Of a DNA stretch of 64,000 nt, positions 1 to 13,488 are shown piece by piece; within the stretch, counting starts at the first letter, position 1, and the number at the start of each line of letters is the position of its first letter. The stretch comes from Paroedura picta (taxonomy: Eukaryota; Chordata; Lepidosauria; Squamata; Gekkonidae). Position numbers and translations under genes: made by a program. Under the pieces are notes generated by a model that was given only the letters and a program-made list of their open reading frames with translations, had not been told where the DNA came from and made no database searches. The stretch lies in the NCBI RefSeq assembly GCF_049243985.1, contig NC_135375.1, forward strand, positions 30,504,490-30,568,489. The letters are read 5' to 3'.

Positions 1-293
1 TTCTCTTTTTGCCTCTCTTGCTGTGCTTTTTTCCCCTTTTATAACTAGTGTCCTTGGACGATTCATTAAAAAGTACAAGACTAAAGTGTCAGAAATTAAG
101 CAAGTGTTCAAGGGCCCCCACACCATACTTTTTGTCAGACTGGGTGTTAAACAAACAATTAAAACCATAAATAAGGGGGGGAGAGAGAAAGATGTCCTGG
201 ACAAGATGGAAAAGCCCCTCGTGTTACGGTTGCAAACCTTCACATTTTGTGCAGATTTAACAACACTTAAGGTATTTTAACATGTAAAAAAGA

Positions 294-610
294 TATTGAT
301 TGATTGATTGATTTGATTTGATTTATTAACTGCCACTCCCAGACGGCTCGTGGCAGGTTACATGTGTCTGAATAAAACCCCATTAAGACCCCAGACATAA
401 AAACAGCACAATACGTTAATAAAAAAGAAAGAAGATACAGCAGAAAAACACTCTCACTATTCTCATCCCCCCCCCAATAAACATCTCCTAGAGGAGTGGG
501 TGGGGAAAAGGGCAAAGATGGAACACTCAACTGCCATTCATACCACTCTCCTGGAAGGGGGACCATGCAGATCCCCCTAGCCGTACCGGCCTCAACTATA
601 CCAGGTTACA
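294..610 (-). mobile_element. L2-like LINE tail, inverted
   Basis: A (GATT)n run and then ttattaactgccactcccag, as in reversed L2-type 3' ends. The inland boundary is uncertain. Similar short tails lie at 20849-20995, 23460-23520, 33219-33330 and 58333-58420, each with ataccaccctcccc-like text after an A/T-rich run. Confidence 0.5.
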
Positions 611-805
611 CGATTCTAATACTGGACTCAGGCACCCTGTCAACTCTCCCTTTGAAAATAAGAACCCAGCAGCTACAGATCTCTCTCTGGAAAGAATGGG
701 AATGCATGGATCCATGGTAAAGCAGAGGGCACGTGTAAAGGAAAACCCAGTGATCTTTATAATAGTAAATATCAGTATTACCTGGAGGTGACATATTTGA
801 TATAG

Positions 806-1010
806 GGTTCCAACCCAGGGTTGGAAATTCCTGGAGATTTGGGGATGGAATCTCAGGAGGAAAGGGTTTGGGGGGAGGAGAGACCTCAGCAGAGATGTCC
901 TGCCACAGAGTCCACCCTTGAAAGTTGCCATTTTTGCCAAAGGAACTGATACATAACTATAAATTCCAGGACATCTCTAGGCCCCACCTGAAGGCTGTCA
1001 ACCCTAAGTA
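806..1010 (+). mobile_element. Interspersed repeat, agggttgcca family, diverged copy
   Basis: It shares gggttggaaattcctgga, cacagagtccaccc and aggaactgat with the copies at 7909 and 58917, ending near ggctgtcaaccct. Confidence 0.5.
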
Positions 1011-1099
1011 TGGAGTTACATATGAGTTGGTTTGTCTCAATCTTATCCTTTGCAAAGTATGTGTGTGCATGCAAACCTGTTAAGGTAGTCTAATGGAAG

Positions 1100-4000
1100 A
1101 TAAAGAAACCATTTTTGGTGTTTTTTTAAAGGCAGGTGAGGGATGCTTGACCCCATTCACTGTTTCTGCCCCCCCCTCAACTTTTCTCCCTACAGGGTGC
1201 AAAATGAATATAAACCAGCAAATCTTGCAGAAGATAAACACATACTTAGTTTGTTAAAAGAAATCCCACCTGAGTCATCCTTTGAAACATGAGTGGCTGC
1301 CAATGTGCTTGGATCACAGCACTTTTGCACATGCGCAGTTTCCCAATAGCCCTGCGCAAACCTATTCAGTACATGTTGAAAACATTCACTGCTGAACCAA
1401 ACAGGCCTGGTGACTTGCTCTCATCTGGTCATCATAGCTGAACACAGTGCTTAAATTATATGTGAAGCGCTACCCTAGTATATATCTCATCTCAGGTACA
1501 AAAACCTGAAGATTAATTAATGGTATGTATGAGTTGCTTTTATATTCTACTATCAAATCAAGGCAGTGCAAAGAAGGGCTATCTAATCCAGGCCTTCTGT
1601 CTAACCCTAATCAGACCCCAATACATCTTTAGTTTTCAAGGTCCCTGGTACCTTTCAACTGCACCCTCAGCTGGGGCTAATTCACATGTGCTAGTCAAGG
1701 ATTGTTTAAGAATACCTTCTGAGTGTAATACCCAAACACTAGAAAGGAACAAAGTCTCAGAGTTTAAGAGATTATAGATCAGTCAGGGAGAAGATAGGGA
1801 TCTGGGCCCACTTCATTTGTTTAATGCTCCATGAAAATCATACAAGTTCTGCCATAAATGGCATTGTCCTTGGAGAAGTTCATTTTCTTTCTTGTCCCTT
1901 CCCCAACACTTAGGGTGAATTTAAAAAATAAAACCTTAGAAAAAGGTTTAAAAAAAACCCAAAAGCCCAATTAAATAAAAATAAAAATTACTCTTCTTAA
2001 CTGTAATCTATTATTGGAGGCAGAAAAAGGATAGTTTTCCAATTTGTCTGGAAAGTATTCAGACAATGCCCATAATGGCTTTCTAGAGAAAGGGAATTCC
2101 ACAGCTGCAGGGCAGTGACATAGAACACCTCTTGACATGCTCTTCCTGTTCAGATTTGGCACACAGACAGTACAGTCAAGAAGGTGATCTCAATTGATCT
2201 TATTGGTTGTGGTAGTACAAAGGAGAGAAATATTTAGTATACAAGTAGAAAAGCTGTGTGGCTGAAAGACTCCAGCTGTGCTTTCGTATGCCAAAACTTG
2301 ACCATGTAAGGAATTAGTTATCTGCTCCAGAAGTAAAGAGAGGTTCTGGAAGAAAAAAACCCTGTGTCCAAATCAGGATTCGTGTTTACTGGACACCATC
2401 AGATGTCAACACTCTGTTCAAAGGAGGAGAAGAAATGCAGGAGAAGGCTAGAAATACCCTTGGAAACAAGCCATGCGGGTGAGTGGTCGCAGCCTATAGC
2501 TAGGAAATAGATGGTACAGTTTTATACAAAGATACTCCAGTCTAAGTCCATTGATTAGGCTGGAGTAATTCACATAGGGTTTTTCTGAAGGTTTCCCCTG
2601 CAAAGAATAACCTTGATTTCATTAATAAATAACCAGTGAGCTTCCAGACTAAGCAGAACTTTGAAACCAGATTTCCCTCCTATATAGACAAATATTTAAC
2701 CACCACTATACTGTTGCTTGACTTCAAAATGTTGAATTTGGGATTATCCCTGCCCAGGTTTTCATTTGGGAGTTAGCAAGCCACCCGTGAAGTAACAAAG
2801 CCAAGCCAAGTTAGACTCACTATTGTCATGTGCTATGACATGTGCAAAAAGAGTGGAGAAATCAGTGAGAGTAAAGTGTTAGCAGCATCAAAAAATTGCT
2901 TTAGTCTCTTGATTTCTGCAACAAATATTACATTTTCCTTGAAAGGCTCCTGTAACTTTCACAGATTGTCCAAGAAAGATGCAGGTAGAGCATTACTTGT
3001 ACCATCATGCCACTTAAAAATCAACTAATGAATAACAGTCTGTGCTGTATCTACCCTGCCACAAATTTTAAAGTGCTACTTTTCTGCTGCTACAAACAGA
3101 TAAACACAACTACCTATCTTGATTTAGCTGTATATGCAGTTTATACCGATAAAGGTACTCTGAATACTCTGTATCTGTATATGCAGCAACTCAGCTGCTA
3201 TCTCTTAGATGCCAGGTGCAAATAATCTTTAGTTACAGGCCTGTCCCCATCCATTGTTGTAGGCCTAAGTTTTGAGCTGGGCCTGAATGACAGAACGTTG
3301 TCATCACAGATCTATATCATAATGTTGGACCAGCTCAAAAAGACAGTGTACTGGACTTGTGCGGGGCATTTCATTTCTCTCTTCTCCACTAAAGGCACCA
3401 AACCAGGGTATCCCCATGATCCAGATGGGGATGGCGACCCTATATTGAGTCATCTAGTGCTTGCTGCTGGGACAGACTCTATAGTCCTCCCTCAAAGGCC
3501 AAAACAGCCTTGGAAAGGCCCTGCTCAGAAAGCCTGGTGGGATGCTGGCCAATCTGCTTTTGTTGCCTAGCAAATGGCATCCATTTCTTAAACTTACAGG
3601 AACTTCTTTCACAGTCTTTAAAAAAATTAACCCCACAGTCCCCTACCATTTTGTTGTTGTTGTTGTTTTTAAGATTTCTGTTGGGAGTTTTACAATACGT
3701 TTTGAAATAAATCACACAGACATGTGTATATGGCTTCTATAAAACTACTATTACAAACCTAACCTATCTTTCTCGTTTATACTAGCATAGCTTCTTTAAT
3801 TCTCAGTGTTTGGGAGAACAACGAAAACAGGGAAACTATACTTCAGTTCTCCATATTGCCTCTGTCTCTTCAGTCAGTCACACACACATCTTCCTTTCTT
3901 AGCCTTCAGTCAGTGACATAACCAATATCTTTATTATCTTGACCTATCTATCTATCTATCGAATGCTGCAAACTGTCCCGAGACGGCAGGTCCGATTGGG

Positions 4001-5870
4001 GCAGTCTATAAATGTGATAATATAAATAAATATACTTCAGCTCTAGTTCATATTGCAAATACATTATGAGCAATTAGGCTTCTTGAAGAGAAAAAAAATC
4101 CCCCACACAACCTACTACGCAAGGCTAAACAAATTACTACTGTACAACAGGTTCAATAACAAGCATGCCACTTGTCATCTTTTAAAGCGCTAACATCTAC
4201 CATCTGCCAGGAAAGCTCTATGTTTTCAAACACACAAACCTTCAATGAAACTGGCAGTTCTGCAATTCCTGTGGAATGGAGCTATCCCAGGACAGTTAGG
4301 CCCTAGAGAGTAAGGCAGTCTCTCAGGTTACAAATGCATGGATTGCTGAAGACAGGTCATCATGCAACAGGATGGAATGCATTCTCTTGTTCAGAAGTAA
4401 AAAGATTATATTATTAGCCGCTGTTGCTTATTTGAGAATCCCATGTTCATGTTATTATAATAATATATTTATTTATTATTATATTATTATTAATTTATTA
4501 TTTCTAAGCAGATTACTAAAAAATAAAAACTCTCTCTATCATAGATATGTAAAATTTTGCAGCTAAAACACTGATAGTTCTGCTATTATCTGTTCCACTT
4601 AATATTTCTGGTAAGGGCTAGGAGGAGGAGCTGGTCTCATGGCACTTAACGCTCACGGCAACTGTCCCGCCCCTGAGTGCCTCCTTCTCCAACCGGCTTG
4701 CCTGTCTGTCCAGCATTCTGGCTTGCCTTCCATTCCCCAACCCTGACTACCCCTTCTCCTTCCACTTCTCTCCGAGGCTCAGAGGCTGCAGATCCCTGCT
4801 GCATGAGAGCTGACCCTGCCAGTGAGATCTTCCCGGGGGCCTCCAGTGTGCAGCCTTTCCAGGTCCTGGGGGGATGAAGAGGCCATTGGTAGAGTTCTTC
4901 CACACACACACCCAATCTAGCACCCATTGTATTCCTGAATGCAAGGGGCTTTGTCCCTAATCTTCTAATAAAAGAGGTAAAGTTTCCATATGATCTGTTT
5001 TGGAGCAATGAAAGAATTAAAAGATTTCTAGGCTCAGAAAAGCAATTACCTTCAAAGGGCATATAATGCAGGATGTCACAGTTGCATACTGTATTAGAGT
5101 ATGGTATTTAAGATACCTCCCTTGCAAAATTCTAGGCAGTAAAGTATTAAGGTGCGTCAACATAAAGGCATGCCTATAGAGAGGAGGAACATTCAAATAT
5201 GAGCAGTATTAGGAAAATCTCCAGGGGGAAGAATAGCAGCAACTGAGCAGAACACATTGTGCTCTACAGATTGTACTGTTATAATCATAAATAGATGCTT
5301 CTAAATCGTATTCGTGGCTTCCTGCATGGTAACTGAATAAAGGAGTCCAAGGAAAGATTCAAGAGCTGTAGTCGTCATTCAACAAGTTTATCCCAATGGG
5401 AAACATAAGAATCATATCTGACTAAGATGAGGTAGCCCTTTTGGGTATTGGAGTGTTATAATTTTAACTTTAAGGGGAAAGGCCTTCAACCAAGGCCAAC
5501 AATCCAAGAGGATTGTTGTTCCAATTTTACTTGAAAGGGCATTCCCTCTACACATTTCAGAATTCCCCAGATGAAATGTAGAAATTTAAGAAGCATTGAA
5601 TCCAAACCCCATGTTATCAGTTCAGTTACCAGCCCCATATAAACTTTGCACGGCCACCTTAGTATGATGGCACCTTTCAACAGTATGATGGCAGCTGAGC
5701 TATACTGAGGCCCAGATATTGTTTGATGCTGCTGTAGCCAATCTTTTGACATGAGTACCTTACACTGACTAAGTTAATCTGTGGTCAAACCAAACCCCTA
5801 AGTAGTTAAAATAGGGGCACCTCCTCAATTTCATTCTTGTGAAAATAATGCATCACATCACATCTAAATA
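1100..5870. other. Intergenic, no gene seen
   Basis: AT-rich flank with short unassigned repeat scraps. There is a (CTAT)n run near 3945-3960 followed by an L2-like tail, and a GC-richer patch at 4620-4920. The open frames here are short, low in conservation signals and look like chance. Confidence 0.5.
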
Positions 5871-5876
5871 TACTAG

Positions 5877-5975
5877 AATCATAGAGTTGGCAGGGGCCAT
5901 GCAGGCCATCTGGTCCATCCCTTGCTTAATGCAGGATCAGCCTAAAGCACCCCGCATAAGTATCTGTCCTGAAGG
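5877..5975 (-). mobile_element. CR1 3' end fragment
   Basis: The reversed terminus gaatcatagagttggcagg is followed by gccatctggtcc and aatgcaggatcagcc. A similar scrap lies at 39069-39155. Confidence 0.7.
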
Positions 5976-6327
5976 CTTTTGATTTTGTCCTGAAGGCTTT
6001 CTAGAAGGTAAATTTCAAACTGGAGTATAGTTTCCATATAATGTGGAAACTATAGTGTGAAAAGTGAGGTGGTACAGGCTTGTCAGAAAATTGAATATTC
6101 TCAGCAAATAAATATTCAAATGAGCTTTCTGCTAGCGTGGTCAAGCTTTCAGATCAAAACTGTATAAATAGATAATGTAGCAGCAGGATTAAGCTGTTCC
6201 TTCTAAGTTTAATTAGAATGAGCTAAGCGGCTTTAAAAGTTTGCTCATATCAGCACCATTTTCCATCTCCATTCCTTTTCCTATTTTCCACTTGTTCTAC
6301 CTCCCCACAGGCTCAATAGCACCATCT

Positions 6328-6414
6328 CTCTTCTTCTTCTTCTTCTTCTTCTTCTTCTTCTTCTTCTTCTTCTTCTTCTTCTTCTTCTTCTTCTTCTTCT
6401 TCTTCTTCTTCTTC
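6328..6414 (+). repeat. (TTC)n microsatellite
   Basis: About 29 uninterrupted TTC units. The GAA/TTC class can form triplex DNA when long; this tract is short. Confidence 0.95.
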
Positions 6415-6419
6415 TCATG

Positions 6420-7300
6420 CTTGGTGCCAAGGGAATCAAAATCCACTGGTTCTCCTGAACTGAATGTTCTGGATATGATAGTTGCTGCTTCGAAGGAAGA
6501 CTTGAAGCTGATCAACACAGGGATTGAGAGTTGAGACATCCAGCTCTAAATCCAGGGCTTCCTCCTGGCACACTTTGTTTACATAGCAAGAGGGAAAATG
6601 TGAATGACTAATCTCAAGCGAAATAGAGGCTAGTTTTAAAATACAGAACTGTGGGTTTTTACAATGCCAATGCCTCCTCTAATGTGATCTGACAGCAAAG
6701 GAAATCTTAGAGAGCCATAGAAGTTTCCAAAAAAAAAAGATGAAAAAGCCATTCTTCGCTGTAAGAACACTGAAATGAGATCTTTTACCTCAAAAGACTG
6801 CTAAGAATTGTTATTGGGTTATATTTAGCCAAAAATATTTGAAAACTCCAACCTCTTAAATGCCTCTCAAGTTATTTTGGTTTAAGATTAATGTGAAAAT
6901 ATGCATCTGTTTTAAAAGCAGCTATTCAGAAGACCATTAGCGTACCTGACCCAAACCCTTGGTATTTACACAAGACTCAACAATCCAACATGCACGTTGA
7001 TTTTGCAGTTTTCGGATGCAGTCTTCAACAACTTGTTCTACACTAGCAATGAGAGTGACTGCTGTAAGTACTGTGTATTTATTTTACACAGAAAGTAGCT
7101 GTATTGTACTTTCTTTTTTACTATATGGGTGGAAGATACAAACATAACCTCCCCCCGTTAAACACTTTTCCTTTCCATATATATGTCAAATATCTTCCCC
7201 ATACCCGCAGAAAATGAAGGTAGCAAAGTATTTCCACATTTCTACTTGAAGTTAGGTGTAGGACATGTTAGAAAAATGACTCAGAATCATATGGTAGTGT
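6420..7300. other. Intergenic, no gene seen
   Basis: Unique-looking AT-rich sequence between the TTC tract and the possible LTR. I see no exon or named repeat. Conservation cannot be judged here. Confidence 0.4.
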
Positions 7301-7301
7301 G

Positions 7302-7655
7302 TGATTGGATCCCCTGGGGTTCAGGGCCTCTCTTTGAGGCGGCGCATATACAGCACAGCTTACCCAGCAGGGAGGTCAGGGGCTCGTTTGCCAGGTGGCC
7401 TGGGGGCAGTTAAATCAGGTTGGTGCCTGGTGGCTCCCCCACATAGGTCGCTTCCCTTAGTGGCAGACTTCAGTAGGCAAGGGGATCTGCTCTCCCGGCG
7501 GGTCCCCAGGGTGCCTCTGGACTCTGTGGGTTGTTGGTGCCGTCTGCTGGCTGCTAGGTCAGGCTCCCTCTCCCTTGCTGTGCCAACCCTCCCATGGGGA
7601 GGTAATAAAGCTGTGGCCTTGTTCATCCCAGCATTGGTGTCGCGTCTTATTCCAG
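7302..7655 (+). mobile_element. Possible solo LTR of an endogenous retrovirus (fossil)
   Basis: A GC-rich island in AT-rich flank begins with a TG-type end. It carries an AATAAA in the context expected of an LTR R region, followed by text like a U5. No internal retroviral region lies beside it and no clear target duplication was found, so the family and even the class are uncertain. It looks like an old isolated remnant. Confidence 0.3.
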
Positions 7656-7908
7656 CACATAATGCCTTCCTGCAAGTCAATGCTATGGCTCGTTATACTG
7701 CTCCCTGCATGTATATGAGCACAGATTTTTAGATGAGTTGTAAGTGGCAATGTGGCATTCTGTTACTTTCTTCTGCTGGCTGTATGTTGTTATAAATAAT
7801 CTGTGGACAATTGTTTGGCCTTGCTGATCATTTTCTTCATTTTCCAAGATGACTGTGTAATCGTTCTAATACTTTGTATAAATCCACAGGCATTTCTTTC
7901 TGTTGGAA

Positions 7909-8095
7909 TTAGGGTTGCCAGTTTTGTGTTGGGAAATACTTGGATATTTTTGGAGTGGAATCTGAGGACACCAGGTCTTGGGGAAGGGAGGGGCTGCAGT
8001 GGGATATAATGGCACAGAGTCTACCTTCCAAAGTGGTTACTTGCAATCCCGGGAAATCTCCAGCTACCACTTGGAATTTGGAACTCTATCTGGAA
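7909..8095 (+). mobile_element. Interspersed repeat, agggttgcca family
   Basis: This repeat has a recurring text order: agggttgcca, gggaaatacttgga, ggaagggaggg, gtctaccttccaaagtgg, gggaaatctccag. Related copies lie at 58917-59125 (plus) and, more diverged, 806-1000 and 8930-9125. The terminal agggttgcca and inward ggcaaccc type end suggest a TIR DNA element, which is an inference. Confidence 0.55.
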
Positions 8096-9149
8096 GGACT
8101 AAAGCTAATACAGCTACGTTGTAGGACATGGTTGTAGGCAATGGTTGATGTGGTATGCTTTGTAACAGTTACAAGTATATAAATATTTACAGCAGTCACT
8201 TGATTTCCGGTATAATGTGCTATTTATGTGCCTTAAGCGTACAGAAAGGGATTCTGCTATATGGAACATTTTAGGATTAGATGGGGGTCTCCATGACCTC
8301 TTTATTTTGAAGTCATTGATGTCTCTTGGGTAGAAGAGAGGTACTAAGGCATAGGAGCTGGGTGTGTCTGTGCTGGTACACATCAGCTCTAACTAGTCAT
8401 AAATATTAATTACAAGTTATTGTTAAAAACAAGAAAATCTCCAGGTTCTGTCTGGGTTCTGTCTCACTAGTATTATTATCACCAAAAATAATATTCAAGG
8501 AAAAGCTTCAAAGATAGTACTTCCTGTTGAATTTCTGGGTATCGGTCAAATGAACAGGCAGTAGTATGGGACTTTCACCTGTTTCCTGGATTAAGCCTAC
8601 TTTTTGACCATGTTTGGATGACTGTGATAGACTTACATGGCACAAAATAATCAGGCTCCATTTGGCCAAATTAAACATTCATATAATTTTTGTAGGAGAA
8701 AAAACCCTTGCACGAAACCTCATACATCTTGAAGAATGTCTATGCAGACTGGAACCTGCATGGCTTTCTTGTTATTCCTTTATACGTTACTTTGCTCGTG
8801 TTTCAAATCAGTCAGTTCCCAATGTAGCCAGATTCCTGTCATTAAAAGGGGACTAAGTAAAAAAAAAATTGTTAAGCATACAAAATCTCCAAAGCTGGGA
8901 ATGAGGAAATGCTGGCTGTATGATCCCACACTGGGATAGCTGGGAAGTGAGATTCACAGATTTACTTTGGGCCTGGAATTCTCCAGGAATTATATCTGAT
9001 CTCCAGACTATGGAAATCAGTTCCCCTGGAGAAAATGGCAGCGTCCATGAGTGGACTATATTGCATCACAACCCTGCAGAAATACTGCCCTCTCCAGGCA
9101 CCATACCCAAAATCCCAGATGTTGTATATCTGCTACGGACCTGAGCTTG

Positions 9150-10440
9150 AGGTCCTACTATCACGATTGGTCAATGTGTGACTGGATCCTGACTATGGTT
9201 TCCAACATGACCATGGGGTAGAAACAGCAGTAGTTGCCCTAACAGACAACCTCCACTGCTATTTGGACTGAGTCAGGTCAGTGCTTCTTGTGCTATTAGA
9301 TCTCTCAGCAGTGTCTGACACACTTGACCATGAGCTTTTAGCTCAATACCTCACCAATGCCGGGATGCGGAGGACAGCCCTCAAATGGCTGATCTCCTTC
9401 CTCCAGGGTTGCGGACAGGGGGTAAGAATAGGATAGAGACTATCAAGCCATCACCAGCTCACATGTGAAGTCCCAGAGGAAATGGTCCTCTCTCCAACCT
9501 TATTTAACATCTTCATGCACCCTGTTGCTCAGTTGATGCAGAAGTTTGTGCTGGGATGCCAACACTATGTAGATAATACGCAGCTCTTCCTCCTGATGAA
9601 TGGTTACCCTGATTCTCCCCCAGAAGCCTTAGAGAGACATCTGGAAGCAATGGTGAAATGGCTCAAGCAGAGTCATCTGAAGCTTAATCCTTCAAAGATG
9701 GAGGTTCTATGGCTGGGCAGGAAGTGTATTTGTCCAACCTGGATGGAGTGCAGCCACTCCGCCAGGAACCTGGGCACAATCCTCGATGCCTCCATCTCTA
9801 TGGAGGCACAAGACTAGCACAACTGGCTTTCTACCACCTATGCCAAGCCAAACTACTAGCACCTAACTTGGCCCTGGAACACCTAGCTACAGTGATCCAT
9901 GCAACAGTCACCTCTAGACTGGACTTCTGCATCTCACGCTACGCAGGCCTACCCTTATCCTTGATCCAGAAACTACTGCTGGTCCAGAATGCAGGAGCCA
10001 GGGTTCTCATGGGAATATCATGGAGGTCCCACATCTGGCTCACTCTCCAACGACTGCACTGGTTGCCAGTCGAATTCTGGATCAGACCTAAGGTTTTTGT
10101 AATCACCTTTAAGGCCATGTGCAGTCTGGGCCCAGTGAACCCAAGGGACCGCCTCACTGCCCACATTCCCACAAAAGTTGTACGCTCTGTCACCTCCAAC
10201 TGGCTGGTGATCCCTGGCTCCAAAGAAGCACATCTGACCTCAACCAGAGCCACAGCTTTCTCTGTCCTGGCCCCTACCTGGTGGAATGAGTTCTCTGAAG
10301 AGATTAGGGTTTTGCCTGAATTTACACAATTCTGCAGGGCCTGCAAACTGGAACTCTTCTGCCAGAAAATTGGTTGAGATTGACCAAACCAACAGCAGCT
10401 ACTGGGCCCCTAGAAAATCCCTACTCATATACTGAATCCC
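9150..10440 (+). mobile_element. L2-like (CR1-superfamily) LINE remnant
   Basis: Reverse transcriptase remnants are readable: a fingers/palm part near 9290-9480, HYVDNTQLFL for the YADD box, then LNPSKMEVLWLG. The C-terminal part shows VTSRLDFCISRYAGLPLSL, LQRLHWLPVEF and APTWWNEF. The frame is broken several times (two overlapping frames, 9482-9817 and 9709-10377), so it is non-functional. Confidence 0.8.
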
Positions 10441-10500
10441 AAACTGATCTACCTATGGAGTCATAGTTAGCAAGTTAATGTTGTCTGGAATTGTTAGAAT

Positions 10501-11393
10501 AATAGAATCACAGAGCTGGAAGGTACCTCCAGGGTCATCTAGTCCAACCCCCTGCTTACCCACAGTGACCACAATTTAATGCCCAAGTGATTCCCCCCAA
10601 CCAAAAAGCTCCAGAATCCAGCCTGGTCTGGAGGAAATTCACCTACAGTGAATTCACCCACAGTGGTGATCAGCAATATACAAGGAAGGGCCACAAGAGA
10701 CAAATACTGACATATCCCTTCCTGCCCACCATTCACAATCTGCTTAAGTTCACAAAATCAGCATTTATGTCAAATGAATATCTAGCCTCTGCTTAAGTTC
10801 TATTAAAAACTTCCAAAGAAAGAGAACCCACCACCTCCCAAAGAAACCTGTTCCACTGAGGAACCACTCTGTCAGGAACTACTTCCAGATGTTTAGCTGA
10901 AATTTTTTTGAGTTAATTCCAATTCATTGGTTCTGGTCTGACCCTCTGGGGCAACAGAAAACAACTCTGCTCAATCTTATATATGATAGCCCTTCATGGT
11001 TAAACATGGTTATCATATCACCTCTTAGTCATTCTTCTCTCCAGGCTAAATAGACCAAGCTCCCTCAACCTTTCTTCATACAACTTGATCTCCAAACCCC
11101 TCACCATCTTCATAGCCCTCCTCTGGACATGCTCCAGTTGCTCTACATCATTCTTCAGTGGTGGTGTCCAAAACTCAACACAGTACTCCAAGTGAGTTCT
11201 TACCAGAGCGGAGTAAATTAGTAACATCACCTCGTGTGATCTGGACACTATACTTCTTTTAATACAGCCCAAAATCCTATTTGCCTTTTTAGCCACCAAG
11301 TCACACTGCTGACTCATGTTCAGTGTATGGTCTCCGAAGACCTCCAGATCATTTTCACACGTATTACTGCCAAGACAGGTCTCACCCATCCTA
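10501..11393 (-). mobile_element. CR1 LINE, 3' part, inverted
   Basis: The low end has the CR1 terminus reversed (gaatcacagagctggaaggt, tctagtccaaccccctgct). A 123-codon C-terminal frame at 11018-11389 reads LIYSALVRTHLEYCVEFWTP and LEHVQRRAMKMVRGLE, typical of CR1. Confidence 0.85.
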
Positions 11394-12025
11394 TAGTGTT
11401 TATGGAAATGTTACAGGAAATGTTATAGAAACTGTTATCATCAGTTGAAACTATTGTTACTATTGTTCTTGCTTGATGTTATGAATTGTGCTGTACCTCC
11501 CTCTAAGTTCTATGTAAACCACCCTGAGCTGAACTGGAAGGCAGTATAGAAATACAATAAATAAATTGACCAATAGCATGTACTATTGGGAATCTACTAT
11601 TGTTCTAACCTGTGTATATATAGCTTGTCACTCTAGGCATTACTGCAAGACTTCTATGACTGGAGCCTGAACACGTAGTTTCATTTTTTTCAGAATGCAG
11701 ATAACCTTGTTCCTTAACTGAAGGTATAGCCAGGACTCTAGTCATTATGGCTCTATGGTTTAGTAGCCATGATAGTCTTGGGTTCAAATCCTGCCTTCTG
11801 GTGGTCTGAATTTCAGGAAGCGGGCCATATCTCTCTAGTTGAATATCATGCCAACAGTGAGTTTGTTTCCTAATATCATTAGTTCAGATTGCAAGGCTGA
11901 TGACAATCTTTGCCTGATGGCTTGGAGTGCCAGGACCAGTACTGATCTAGATAGACCAAGAGTCTGCCTTAGCATAAGGCACCTGTATACATGCATCTTT
12001 AAGAGAAGCTAACAGATTAAAACTG

Positions 12026-12118
12026 TAAAATCAGAGTCCAGTAGCACCTTTAAGACCAACAAAGATTTATTTAAGGGGTGAGCTTTTGAGTGCAAGCACT
12101 CTTCCTCAGATTAAAACT
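12026..12118 (+). repeat. Fragment of the inverted-arm repeat family
   Basis: It contains gagtccagtagcaccttt, agaccaacaaagattt and gcaagcactcttcctcagat in the family order. Related fragments occur at 22384-22440, 38725-38880 (split by a BovB end), 41898-41985 and 55289-55345. Confidence 0.5.
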
Positions 12119-12139
12119 GTTGTCTCACAAAACTAGCTA

Positions 12140-13060
12140 CTAGTTTGGAGGGTTAGGGGAATGCTGTGGATGTGATCTATTTGGATTTTAGTAAAGTTCT
12201 TGACATGTTGTTCTTGTAGAGAAGCTGATGAGATATGTACTAGACCCCAGTACTGTTAGGTGGATTAAGACCTGGTTGGTAGAACATACCCAAAAGCTTA
12301 TAATTTGGTTTTTTTTTCTCCATCAGGCTGGAGGGAGGTAGCAAGTGGGGTTCCTCAAGGTTCTGTTTTAGGCCCAGTACTGTTTGACATCTTTTCCAAT
12401 GACTTAGATGAGGGACTTAAGAATATGCTTATCACGTTTGCAGATGATATTAAACCAGATGGGGTAGTTAATACCTTGGGGATAGAAATAGGATGCAGCT
12501 GGACTTGGATAGGATGAAGAATTGGGCCCAGGCAAATAAAATGAGAATTAATAGAAACAAGTGTAGCACTTGGGTAGTAAAAATCACTTATATAACTACC
12601 AGATGGGTGAAACTTGGCTTGGTAGTACCACCTGTGAAAAGGATTTGGGGGTTCCAGTGGACCAGAAGTTTAATATGAGTCAACAGTGTGATGTGGCAGT
12701 AAAACTGATGAATGCGTGTTGAGGCTGCAGTAGCGTCGAGGTCACATGAGATATTGTTGCCACTGTAGTCTGCTTTGTTTAGACCTCACCTGGAGTACTA
12801 TGTTCATTTCTGGGTACCTGAGTTTAGAAAGGATATAGATAAGCTGGAGGGAGTCCAACGTAGGCAAAGAAGCTCATGGGGGATTTGAAGACCATGTCTG
12901 ATCAGAGTTTGAAGGAGCTGAGAACCTCTGTGTTAGAGAACAGATGCCTGTGAAGAGATACGATTGCCACTTTCCAGTAGCAAAAGGGATGCCATGCAGA
13001 GGATGGGGTGGATATGTTTTCAGTTGTGTTGGATGTCAGGATTTCTACTAATGAATATCA
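12140..13060 (+). mobile_element. CR1-like LINE remnant, reverse transcriptase region
   Basis: It reads [19 protein letters not shown] and then a degraded TFADDIKPD palm motif at 12330-12460, followed by CR1-type text (gagtactatgttcatttctgg). Frames are broken, and the ends are approximate. Confidence 0.7.
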
Positions 13061-13488
13061 ACTACAACAGAGCCTGAATTTGAAGAACTTCAGCACTGGT
13101 GGTCCCTTCGAAATCTGAGATTAAATAAATAAACGGATAATAGGTTTGGAGTGCCTGCTTCAAGAGGCAAAGCTAAGGCACCTGGGGTTGTTTGATTGAG
13201 AAAAAACAGTGACTAAGTTATGGTATGGTAGAAGTCTACAGAATTATGCACAGTATAGAAAAAGTGGATTGAAAAAATTCTTGTCCCTCTCCCATACTCT
13301 GGGAATCCAAGATAGCCCTATCAAATTGTTTTTAATTATCACAAAATGCAAGGCAGAGGGGCTGGAAAAGTACCATCCTATGGAATTTTGACTTGTAGAA
13401 CTCCCTACTGTAATATGTGGTCATGGCTACCAACATAGATTAATGTAAAACAGTATTGGACATATACACAAAGGGCAGAGGTTGTGGT

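Noticed and set aside
4646-5062. 138-codon minus-strand frame
   Set aside because: No recognisable domain, no homologue that I know, and it crosses unassigned repeat-like sequence; probably chance.
6241-6539. Long homopolymeric open frames (Phe on plus, Lys on minus)
   Set aside because: They are produced by the (TTC)n microsatellite.
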